Shown here piece by piece: positions 24,301 through 36,600 of a stretch of 64,000 bases of DNA (its first letter is position 1; each line of letters starts with the position of its first letter). Position numbers and translations under genes: made by a program. This DNA comes from Cherax quadricarinatus (taxonomy: Eukaryota; Arthropoda; Malacostraca; Decapoda; Parastacidae). The stretch spans positions 12,990,002 through 13,054,001 of the forward strand of contig NC_091369.1 in the NCBI RefSeq assembly GCF_038502225.1, read 5' to 3'. The notes under the pieces are model-generated. The model made no database searches. It was not told where the DNA came from and saw only the letters and a program-made list of their open reading frames with translations.

Positions 24301-27300
24301 AATCTATAGGGGAAGGAAGGAGGGGTAGGGGTCGTCCTCGAAAGGGGTGGAAAGAAGGTGTAAAGGAGGTTTTGTGGGCAAGGGGCTTGGACTTCCAGCA
24401 AGCGTGCATGAGCGTGTTAGATAGGAGTGAATGGAGACGAATGATACTTGGGACCTGACGATCTGTTGGAGTGTGAGCAGGGTAATATTTAGTGAAGGGA
24501 TTCAGGGAAACCGGTTATTTTCATATAGTCGGACTTGAGTCCTGGAAATGGGAAGTACAATGCCTGCACTTTAAAGGAGGGGTTTGGGATATTGGCAGTT
24601 TAGAGGGATATGTTGTGTATCTTTATACGTATATGCTTCTTAACTGTTGTATTCTGAGCACCTCTGCAAAAACAGTGATAATGTGTGAGTGTGGTGAAAG
24701 TGTTGAATGATGATGAAAGTATTTTCTTTTTGGGGATTTTCTTTCTTTTGTGGGTCACCCTGCCTTGGTAGGAGACGGCCGACTTGTTGAAAAAAAAAAA
24801 AAAAGTTTCACTCCAACTTGGATCATTAACTAGTCACTAGTTAATGGACGAAGTTCGACTGAAATGTTGTCATAAGTTTCTTTCTGCTATGTGCAGGTTA
24901 TTTATGTATTGTTCCAGTCACTGTATTATGCCTTTTTGTTCTTTGTGAGGTAGTATGCTAGAGCTTCATCTTTGACCATACCTTCTGTACTGGAAAGGAA
25001 GTAACACAGGAGTGCAGGAGTGAGAGTTATTAAGAAACTAGTAATGGTCAATGTATACTAAATGCAGGTAGAAGTTTTCAAGATTACATGTTATCTTACA
25101 TGTTCCTGAAATGAGGAAAGAGCCGATATTGGTACCAGAGTGCAAAACATTTTAAAGGTTTCCATTTCACACTTGAATGACATGTTGGTAATATCTCCCT
25201 GGATTATAGCTGACTACCACCCAGTTGTTCTTGGGTTTCCAGTTATGCTCTACTGTGGGAGAGGTTAAATAGTTACCCATTTCTCCAATTATAGCTTAAT
25301 TCTTTGGCTACGTCCTCACTATAGCATCTAGTGCTGTGATACACTTTTTTCACCTATCCAGTTTTGGATCATTCTCTCCACATATTCTTGTTTCTCAGTT
25401 CAGTTGGAAACTTTCATTTACATGACTGCCAAACCAGTATGTGGTAATCTTTCAAATGTAAAATATAGTAAACTCTCTTATAGAGCAACACTACACTGAA
25501 ATTTTTTGTAAACGTGATTGAAAAAAGTGCATCTACAATGGCATACTATGTAAAAAAGCTTTGATAGTATGCTAGGATGGAAACATAAAATCATTAGCAA
25601 AATCTGTGTACCATGTGCTATGAAATTTTTCCCCTCTGACCAAAGTTAGGCTTAGGGGTCAAGTGTTTGGAAAAGCATAGCTACTGCTCTTCCTCACTGC
25701 CTAAAGTGCCACATACCTTGCTGTGTTTATCAACAATTCTGAATCTTATCACCCTGTTCCTTTTGGGTGCTCATTGTGGCACCCAAAAGAAATTAGCAAT
25801 GCTAGAGATGTGGAAAAGAAAGATTAAGCAGCTCTTGACAGTATTGAAGAAATGAGAAATCTTAGATATGCTACAAGTGTAGGTGGTCTGCATATGTGAT
25901 GTAGACCACCTACACTTTTGATCTGAGAAAAATCCATCATACATAGAGTTAGGAGACAATGAGAAGAAAATGAGAGCTTGTGAAAATAGTAGTGCAGATT
26001 GTAACCTGCTAAAACTAATATCAGAAGTTGCTAAATCTAAATAAGACAGACAAAGTGTGGAAAAAGACATTTATGTACAGTTCAGGACATTTATTAGAGG
26101 AAACATTTTGCCATGAATGGTTTCTTCAAGTGGACCAAAGAAGCCACTTGTTGTGAAATGTTCCCTCTAATAATTGTCCTGAACTATACATAAGTGTCTT
26201 CCACATCTTGTCGGTATCACCATACCAATTTTCAAGACAAGTTATTGAATATGTGGATTGAGAAGAAAACAAAGAATGGGGCATTGCTTAATGTTCAGAT
26301 AATAAGGCATGAAGTCCTATCCTACTATGAAACTGTGTTTGAGAAGGAAGGAGAGCCTTTACAGCACTGTTGAATGCTCCTCACACTTCCATGTCAACGA
26401 TCAATAATAATTCAAGTGTAAGATAACTATAGTACTTTCTGCAGAGTATAATAAAATATTTGGGAGCATATTTGAGAGTTTAGAACATAATCCTATTTTT
26501 CCCACATGTTCTTTGCTTCACATACCACAAATTTCCATGAGGCATCAATATTCAGGAATGTGCCCCACTTGTTATGAGAGAGTTTGCTTTACAGTGAAAT
26601 GTTTAAATGTTTTAGAAACTATTTTGAGGAAATTCTTCCGTAGAAGTTGTTTCCATAGTGAGCAAGGCATCAAATATACAGATACATAATAGCTTATATA
26701 TACTATATATACAGTCATTCAACCATTCCAAAATATATCTGTTAAAACGCTCCTAATCTGCAGGGGCTGAAAAATTACTGTGGGAGTTTGACACTACCAT
26801 GGCTGGTTCCAGACCAGGCCCTCCAGTTGACACCCTGATTAGTGAGGCTATTGGTGTTTGCTGCATAATAACATTCCTTTTACAATGTCTTATATCCTAC
26901 TACATTGGGTCCTCTTGCTTTCTGCTCTTTCATGTAAAGAAGACATTTTGTTGATTAGCACCTGCAGTGCCCTTGAACTTTTGTTCATTGCATACTGTAT
27001 AGAAATATTCTTGGCACCATCAAGGAGAATAAGAGACCACAGTAAAGTTATAAAAAGTATTTCTTCATAGTGTTAGTTGGAAAGTGATCTAGGATGAGCT
27101 AGTGTGCATTACAAATAACAGTATACTGGAAACTGCAATTTTATATATCTGAAATAATTTTGTAATCAGGACACCCTTGCAAACATAACTCTGCTCTTGT
27201 AACTACTAATGTGTACAGTTTTCACTAAAAGCACTTGTATATATTATGAAAAACACTAACAAAGCATGTAGAAATGCAAGATGTAAAATTAAATGTTACT

Positions 27301-30300
27301 GTACATAGTTTGACAAAGCATTATTGCTGCATTTGACATTCAAGAACGCTGTAGCTCGTGCTGTGCTTGTCTTTCTTTGTCTTATTAAAAACATGAGTGC
27401 TGTATTTATTCAGGTTAGCCGCAGATGCTGCCATTGAAACCAAGGATGATAAACCAGCAGAAGGAGTTCCACGGTGCAAGGTGTGCAGTGGGACAAAGCA
27501 TCGCAATAAAGGAGGGAAACCTGAACCTCTCATCATTTGTGGAAACTGCCGATCAGCAAGTGAGTGATGAAACTAGGATTCTGTGTTAAATTGTAGGCAA
27601 TTTGGTAATTATTTCTTAGATTTTTAATATTGTAGTCAATTAAAAATTTTACTGTGAAATACTGTCTTACCATAATATTAGTACTTGACTTTTAACAGGA
27701 AACCCTCATATTAAATTTCTCTTAACAATATCTTTGATATACCGTACCTTTGATGAGTTCCAAGCGTTTTTCTACTCATGAAGCCTGGCCATGGGCCAGG
27801 CTCGTCTGGTGCTTGTGGTCAACCAGGATTTTACCACTGGTGGCCTACTGACCCACATATCCATTACATACATATTCAGTTGATTCAAAAAAATTATGGG
27901 GGTCTAGGATCCTATAGGTTACATTCAATTCAGACTTGGCAACCATAACTAAATTTTATATGTACAATTAATTTTGCTTCAGATTTAATATATTTAAATT
28001 CATTAATGTTGCTATTTATATGAATGAATAATGAATAATATAGGTAGTAGGTTGGTAGACAGCAACCACCCAGGGAAGTACTACCGTCCTGCCAGATGAC
28101 TGTGAAGCAGAAACCTGTAACTGTTTTGCATGATGGTAGGATTGCTGGTTTCTTTTTTCTGTCTCATAAACACGCTAGATAACAGGGATATCTTGCTACT
28201 CCTACTAACACTTTGGTCACACTTCACAGACACGCACATGCATATATATATACATACATCTAGGTTTTTCTCCTTTTTCTAAATAGTTCTTGTTCTTCTT
28301 TATTTCTTCTATTGTCCATGGGGAAGTGGAAAAGAATCTTTCCTCCGTAAGCCATGCGTGTCGTATGAGGCGACTAAAATGCCGGGAGCAATGGGCTAGT
28401 AACCCCTTCTCCTGTAGACACTTACTAAAAAAGAGAAGAAGAAAAACTTTATAAAATTGGGATGCTTAAATGTGCGTGGATGTAGTGCGGATGACAAGAA
28501 ACAGATGATTGCTGATGTTATGAATGAAAAGAAGTTGGATGTCCTGGCCCTAAGCGAAACAAAGCTGAAGGGGGTAGGAGAGTTTCAGTGGGGGGAAATA
28601 AATGGGATTAAATCTGGAGTATCTGAGAGAGTTAGAGCAAAGGAAGGGGTAGCAGTAATGTTAAATGATCAGTTATGGAAGGAGAAAAGAGAATATGAAT
28701 GTGTAAATTCAAGAATTATGTGGATTAAAGTAAAGATTGGATGCGAGAAGTGGGTCATAATAAGCGTGTATGCACCTGGAGAAGAGAGGAATGCAGAGGA
28801 GAGAGAGAGATTTTGGGAGATGTTAAGTGAATGTATAGGAGCCTTTGAACCAAGTGAGAGAGTAATTGTGGTAGGGGACCTGAATGCTAAAGTAGGAGAA
28901 ACTTTTAGAGAGGGTGTGGTAGGTAAGTTTGGGGTGCCAGGTGTAAATGATAATGGGAGCCCTTTGATTGAACTTTGTATAGAAAGGGGTTTAGTTATAG
29001 GTAATACATATTTTAAGAAAAAGAGGATAAATAAGTATACAAGATATGATGTAGGGCGAAATGACAGTAGTTTGTTGGATTATGTATTGGTAGATAAAAG
29101 ACTGTTGAGTAGACTTCAGGATGTACATGTTTATAGAGGGGCCACAGATATATCAGATCACTTTCTAGTTGTAGCTACACTGAGAGTAAAAGGTAGATGG
29201 GATACAAGGAGAATAGAAGCATCAGGGAAGAGAGAGGTGAAGGTTTATAAACTAAAAGAGGAGGCAGTTAGGGTAAGATATAAACAGCTATTGGAGGATA
29301 GATGGGCTAATGAGAGCATAGGCAATGGGGTCGAAGAGGTATGGGGTAGGTTTAAAAATGTAGTGTTAGAGTGTTCAGCAGAAGTTTGTGGTTACAGGAA
29401 AGTGGGTGCGGGAGGGAAGAGGAGCGATTGGTGGAATGATGATGTAAAGAGAGTAGTAAGGGAGAAAAAGTTAGCATATGAGAAGTTTTTACAAAGTAGA
29501 AGTGATGCAAGGAGGGAAGAGTATATGGAGAAAAAGAGAGAGGTTAAGAGAGTGGTGAAGCAATGTAAAAAGAGAGCAAATGAGAGAGTGGGTGAGATGT
29601 TATCAACAATTTTTGTTGAAAATAAGAAAAAGTTTTGGAGTGAGATTAACAAGTTAAGAAAGCCTAGAGAACAAATGGATTTGTCAGTTAAAAATAGGAG
29701 AGGAGAGTTATTAAATGGAGAGTTAGAGGTATTGGGAAGATGGAGGGAATATTTTGAGGAATTGTTAAATGTTGAAGATAGGGAAGCTGTGATTTCGTGT
29801 ATAGGGCAAGGAGGAATAACATCTTGTAGGAGTGAGGAAGAGCCAGTTGTGAGTGTGGGGGAAGTTCGTGAGGCAGTAGGTAAAATGAAAGGGGGTAAGG
29901 CAGACGGGATTGATGGGATAAAGATAGAAATGTTAAAAGCAGGTGGGGATATAGTTTTGGAGTGGTTGGTGCAATTATTTAATAAATGTATGGAAGAGGG
30001 TAAGGTACCTAGGGATTGGCAGAGAGCATGCATAGTTCCTTTGTATAAAGGCAAAGGGGATAAAAGAGAGTGCAAAAATTATAGGGGGATAAGTCTGCTG
30101 AGTATACCTGGTAAAGTGTATGGTAGAGTTATTATTGAAAGAATTAAGAGTAAGACGGAGAATAGGATAGCAGATGAACAAGGAGGCTTTAGGAAAGGTA
30201 GGGGGTGTGTGGACCAGGTGTTTACAGTGAAGCATATAAGTGAACAGTATTTAGATAAGGCTAAAGAGGTCTTTGTGGCATCTATGGATTTGGAAAAGGC

Positions 30301-33300
30301 GTATGACAGGGTGGATAGGGGGGCAATGTGGCAGATGTTGCAAGTGTATGGTGTAGGAGGTAGGTTACTGAAAGCAGTGAAGAGTTTTTACGAGGATAGT
30401 GAGGCTCAAGTTAGAGTATGTAGGAAAGAGGGAAATTATTTCCCAGTAAAAGTAGGCCTTAGACAAGGATGTGTGATGTCACCGTGGTTGTTTAATATAT
30501 TTATAGATGGGGTTGTAAGAGAAGTAAATGCGAGGGTCTTGACAAGAGGCATGGAGTTAAAAGATAAAGAATCACACACAAAGTGGGAGTTATCACAGCT
30601 GCTCTTTGCTGATGACACTGTGCTCTTGGGAGATTCTGAAGAGAAGTTGCAGAGGTTGGTGGATGAATTTGGTAGGGTGTGCAAAAGAAGAAAATTAAAG
30701 GTGAATACAGGAAAGAGTAAGGTTATGAGGATAACAAAAAGATTAGGTGATGAAAGATTGAATATCAGATTGGAGGGAGAGAGTATGGAGGAGGTGAATG
30801 TATTCAGATATTTGGGAGTGAACGTGTCAGCGGATGGGTCTATGAAAGATGAGGTGAATCATAGAATTGATGAGGGAAAAAGAGTGAGTGGTGCACTTAG
30901 GAGTCTGTGGAGACAAAGAACTTTGTCCTTGAAGGCAAAGAGGGGAATGTATGAGAGTATAGTTTTACCAACGCTCTTATATGGGTGTGAAGCATGGGTG
31001 ATGAATGTTGCAGTGAGGAGAAGGCTGGAGGCAGTGGAGATGTCATGTCTGAGGGCAATGTGTGGTGTGAATATAATGCAGAGAATTTGTAGTTTGGAAG
31101 TTAGGAGGAGGTGCGGGATTACCAAAACTGTTGTCCAGAGGGCTGAGGAAGGGTTGTTGAGGTGGTTCGGACATGTAGAGAGAATGGAGCGAAACAGAAT
31201 GACTTCAAGAGTGTATCAGTCTGTAGTGGAAGGAAGGCGGGGTAGGGGTCGGCCTAGGAAAGGTTGGAGAGAGGGGGTAAAGGAGGTTTTGTGTGCGAGG
31301 GGCTTGGACTTCCAGCAGGTATGCATGAGCGTGTTTGATAGGAGTGAATGGAGACAAATGGTTTTTAATACTTGACGTGCTGTTGGAGTGTGAGCAAAGT
31401 AACATTTATGAAGGGGTTCAGGGAAACCGGCAGGCCGGACTTGAGTCCTGGAGATGGGAAGTACAGTGCCTGCACTCTGAAGGAGGGGTGTTAATGTTGC
31501 AGTTTAAAAACTGTAGTGTAAAGCACCCTTCTGGCAAGACAGTGATGGAGTGAATGATGGTGAAAGTTTTTCTTTTTCGGGCCACCCTGCCTTGGTGGGA
31601 ATCGGCCAGTGTGATAATAATAATGAAATTGTAGCAAGATTTGGGTTGGACATTCTGTGGTTGGTTTTCAGTATAGAATCTGTACAACAATCTAAAAGAA
31701 AATGGGCTCTGCAGCAGATCCTTCATTAAAAAAAAATTGGAAAATCAAAGCACAGGAATTTGGCTAGCCTCGAATTTGATTGTTCAACTGTATTTTGTGG
31801 GTGAACTAATATTTAGGTTCACTTCAATGTAATATCCAAATGTGATTATAATTATAATTTAGTGTTGGTGGTGGTCTACTAGTATTGCTTCATGACAGTT
31901 AGGCCATACCTCTCACTTGCCTATTCTCACCAAGGCATTGTGTTACATAGTTATTTTTTCAACACACTGGCCATCTCCCATCAAGGCAGGGTGACTTGAA
32001 AAAGAAACACTTTCACCATCATTCACACAATTACTGTCTTGCCAGAGGTGTGCAGATATCTCTTAACCCCTCCTCCTCTAGAGTGCAGGCCCTGTACTCA
32101 TGTTTTTTCCATACAGCCAAAAAATAAGAATGGATTTGTGTCAGTTTGACACAAACTCCTTATGTCACAGGTTGTTCCAGCAATTAAATTGCAGTTGTCC
32201 ATTGATTACCTAGTTTTGTATTTTGTACTACATCTCTAGGGTTTGAAAATACCTAATGATGAATTTTAATTGTTGAAGGTATTCTCTGTAAAGACATGAG
32301 CTAGAATGCTAATTCTTGAAGCCATGCTCGGTAAAGACATGAGCTAGAATGTTAATTGGATGGGTAAGGAAAATTGGCATCATGCTGCCCAAAAAAGGAT
32401 TCCAACTTTTAAACCATGATGAGTTAGAGCTTTTCCAAAATCTAGCATTTATTTCCTCTAAATTATGTATGTATGTATGTTTGACAGTTTGAAGCCTGTC
32501 ATGATCTAAGATAGGAAATTTGAAAATATTGTATATTTTCCTTGAATTTGCTTTTATTTTTGTTCTGTCAGTCATTCAGTGCTTTGTCAAAATCTTTTTA
32601 TATTTATGTGATGTGTTGTACCATTCATTTTGTGTGCTTCATATACATATTGTATATATTTTGTTGCTTCAGCTGTTTCTCTCCAAGGGAGGGTGATCCT
32701 GAAAAACTCAGCCATCTTCATTCATTTACCATGCCTGTGTATACGTGACTGTATAATTAGTATGTAAATGTATTTTAGGGATCATCCTAGGAAAGGATGG
32801 AGGGAGTGGGTTGGACATAAGCAGGCATGTGTGAGCATGTTAGGTAGGAGTGAATGGAGACAAATGGTTTTTGAGACTTGATGAGCTGTTGGGGTGTAAG
32901 CATGGATTCAGGGAAACTGGTTAGCCAGACTTGAGTCCTGGAGGTGGAAAGTACAATGCCTGCACTTTAAAGCAAGGGGTTTGGGATATTTGCTGTTTGG
33001 AGTGACATCTGAACTGTCATATCTGCACGCCTCAACAAAGACAGTGATTATGTGTGAAAGATGGTGAAAGTACTTTTCTTTTTTGGGTCACTCTGCCTAA
33101 GTGGAAGATGGTTGGCATGTTGAAAAAACAAATATTCTATTTCTTTTTAATACTTTTATTTTGCATACATTGTCTTTAGCTCTTGAATGTTTTCGTTTTG
33201 TTAGTCTTTCAATATTTTTTTCAGGATGCAACATATGTTTATGAAGGTTTCTTTAAGATGTATGCAGATACAGTATAACTAGATTCAAAGAAAATACATT

Positions 33301-33587
33301 TTTTATTTTCAGGCCATCCTACTTGTATTGACTTGACACTGATTATGGTGTCAAAGATTGAGGCTTACAACTGGCAGTGTATGGACTGCAAGTCTTGTGT
33401 TACTTGTAATGATCCAGATGATGAAGACAAGATGATCTTTTGTGATATGTGTGATCGAGGGTGAGTCATTTTTGCTATATCTGCATGTACAATTTAGGTT
33501 TTTGAAATTAAGAGTGAGAGAATGAGAGAGTGAGAATGGGAGAATGAGAGAGTGAGAATGGGAGAATGAGTGTGAGTGAGTGTGTGA

Positions 33588-33647
<60 letters not shown>

Positions 33648-36600
33648 GTGCGTGTGTGGCATACTCAGAAATAAAAATGCACATGTGTGGTAAAATTTTC
33701 AAAATTATTTTTCTTGGTTTGAGAGCCTGTTGTACTAAAAATAAATATTTTTTTTTTTTTTTTTTTTTTATTATCACACTGGCCGATTCCCACCAAGGCA
33801 GGGTGGCCCGAAAAAGAAAAACTTTCACCATCATTCACTCCATCACTGTCTTGCCAGAAGGGTGCTTTACACTACAGTTTTTAAACTGCAACATTAACAC
33901 CCCTCCTTAGGTAGTAGGTTGGTAGACAGCAACCACCCAGGGAAGTACTACCGTCCTGCCAGATGACTGTGAAACAAAAACCTGTAACTGTTTTGCATGA
34001 TGGTAGGATTGCTGGTTTTCTTTTTCTGTCTCATAAACACGCTAGATAACAGGGATATCTTGCTACTCCTACTTACACTTTGGTCACACTTCACAGACAC
34101 GCACATGCATATATATATATACATCTAGGTTTTTCTCCTTATTCTAAATAGCTCTTGTTCTTGTTTATTTCTTCTATTGTCCATGGGGAAGTGGAAAAGA
34201 ATCTTTCCTCTGTAAGCCATGCGTGTCGTATGAGGCGACTAAAATGCCGGGAGCAATGGGCTAGTAACCCCTTCTCCTGTATACATTTACTAAAAAAGAG
34301 AAGAAGAAAAACTAAAAATAAATATGATAGTTTATTAAAGTGTTTTCATCGTGTAACTATATACATGATTATATAAGGATATTAAGCATGTTTCAAGGTG
34401 CTTTGGTACTTAAAACGAAAACACATGGAGATGCATAGCACTCCATAGCACCAGTTGCAAAATTCATCATAAGTTAGTATACAGTGGAACCTCGGTACTC
34501 ACACTTAATTCGTTCCAGAAGGCTGTTTGAGTGCCAGTCTGTTAGAGTACTGGACAAATTTTTCCCAACCAATTTTCATTTTGGTTGGCTGTTATCACTA
34601 ATCTTCATATGCCCCATGGTGACGAAATAGTTTACAGCAAAGTTCTGGCAGGTCGTGTTTGTTTGGTTGAGTGCTGAGCAAACAGTCAACTACTGAGTGA
34701 TTTTTTTTACTGAACAAAGCATTCGAATACTGAATTGTTAGAGTAGGGAGCTGTTCGATTACCGAGGTTCCACTGTAAATAATTGTTGCAATTATTTCTT
34801 GATTGGTTTGTCTTCTGACACTATGTACAATAAAATCTTGTATTACAATTGTTTCAAGGTATTATAATGCTCAGAACTTGAAAATAAGCTAGTGTTTGAC
34901 TTCATTGGGTTATCCATGGGTAAAGACACATAATGTGCTTTTTGGCTGAATTCCACTGGAACAAATAAGGATTTTCCTGCTAGTTTCACACCTTTTTAAG
35001 GTGTGATACTTCCGAAAACCTGGAAATTTTCTTAGATTAAATCTACATGGTGTGTTTTCGGCTGAATTCCACAGTTAGTGTCAAAATTTTAATAAATTTG
35101 GAACAAATAAGATACAGGATCTTCCTGGTAGGGTGGTGGCATGAGGTACAGTTACCCATGATGCTCTCTGTGGAACTGCCTGGTCCTAGATTTTTTCCAA
35201 GTGTGAGGAGATGGTAGGCTACCCAAACAGTTGAGCCGAGACCTGAAATGGTGGCAGGCAGTGTATTTGAAGGTGTATTACATATGACGTATGTCAGATA
35301 GTCTAGCCTCAACGTACAGTATACGTACATCACACAGTTTATGGGTTAATGTACTGTACTTTTGATTCCAAGTTCTGCTTTTTTCCCACTTAAAATTTCA
35401 TATCTACTAAAAGGAATAATTGAGGCAACCATTATTTTTTTTGTTTATAGTTTATTTTCAAGATATGCCAGTGTTGAGTGTTTTACTGACATTACTCATT
35501 CATTAATCACTGCCTGCCAAACTTTTAATCATTTTATTTATGTGCAGCAGTTTATATATTCTTTAAAAAAGTAATGTACTGTATTTGCATTGCTGGTTAA
35601 CCCTTTGACTGTCGCGGCCGTATATATACGTCTTACGAGGTACCGTGTTTGACGTATATATACTCATAAATTCTAGCGGCTTCAAATCAAGCAGGAGAAA
35701 GCTGGTAGGCCCACATGTGAGAGAATGGGTCTGTGTGGTCAGTGTGCACCATATAAAAAAAATCCTGGAGCACGCAGTGCATAATGAGAAAAAAAAAACT
35801 CCGACCATTTTTTTTTAATTAAAATGCCGACTTTGTGGTCTATTTTCGTATAGTATTTATGGTTGTATTCTCGTTTTCTTGGTCTCATTTGATAGAATGG
35901 AAAACATATTATAGAAATAGAGGTGATTTTGATTGATATTACTATAAAAAGAATCTAGAAATGGAGCTCAAAGTAGGGGAAATGTTTGATATTTGCCAAT
36001 GTTCAAAAGTAAACAAATGATGCCATTGTCCAATAAATGTCCAACTAGCCATTCTAATATGCAGTCATGAATGGGTTGATGTTATTTATACAATTATTAC
36101 AGTATTGCAGTAATCTGCATAATAGTAAGTCTTCTATTTTTTGTTTGAATAAAAATTCAAAATAGAAAGCAAGAGTAATATCAGAGGGGCCTGGAGACAT
36201 GACTGATGAGCAAAGAAAATGTTATTTTAGAGCCAGGAATGTCTGCATTGTTCATTCTGGACCTTATTTTGAAATTGTCATATTTTTTAGTTTTTGTGAA
36301 ATTGGCCAAATTGCAAATTTCTGACCACATTATTAGGTAGTTGAAATCGGTAAATGGGCAGTTTCTTGTACTCAATCGATAGAAAAAATGGAGTTCTAAA
36401 GAAATAGCTATGAGTTTGGGCGACAGGATCAATGGAATTAGCCGAAAATAGGGATCAAAGTGGGCGAAATCGCCGATTTGTAAACAGCGCTGAGGTCGCT
36501 AACTTCGCAAGAGCATAATTCCGTCAGTTTTCCATCAAATTTCGTTTTTTTGGTGTCATTACAATCGGGAAAAGATTCTCTATCATTTCATAAGAAAAAA

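Larger units (their letters stand above)
20713..24945. repeat. Fold-back repeat split by an RTE-B insertion
   Basis: The left part (20713-20760) has AACCCATACATAGGAGAAAG and GATGACGTTTCACTCCA. The right part (24816-24945) has ACTTGGATCATTAACTAG, GAAATGTTGTCATAAGTTTC and CTATGTGCAGGTTAT. Joined, they form a hairpin of the type seen at 9121-9258. The interruption is exactly the RTE-B element plus target duplication. Confidence 0.8.
24950..27413 (+). other. PHF10 intron, largely unrecognised, with two inverted repeats
   Basis: No coding motifs. Contains a 15-bp perfect hairpin at 25875-25917 and a fold-back repeat at 26066-26203. The remainder is AT-rich and does not match other parts of the window. 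Confidence 0.5.

Noticed and set aside
29392..30075. Long Pro/Ser/Leu-rich open frame (227 codons) on the minus strand, with equivalents at 41563-42249, 48938-49513 and 22689-23144
   Set aside because: It is the antisense shadow of the RTE RT frame; similarity between copies follows the retrotransposon, not a separate gene.
33351..33834. His/Thr-rich frames on the minus strand
   Set aside because: Translation of the (GT)n microsatellite; no gene support.
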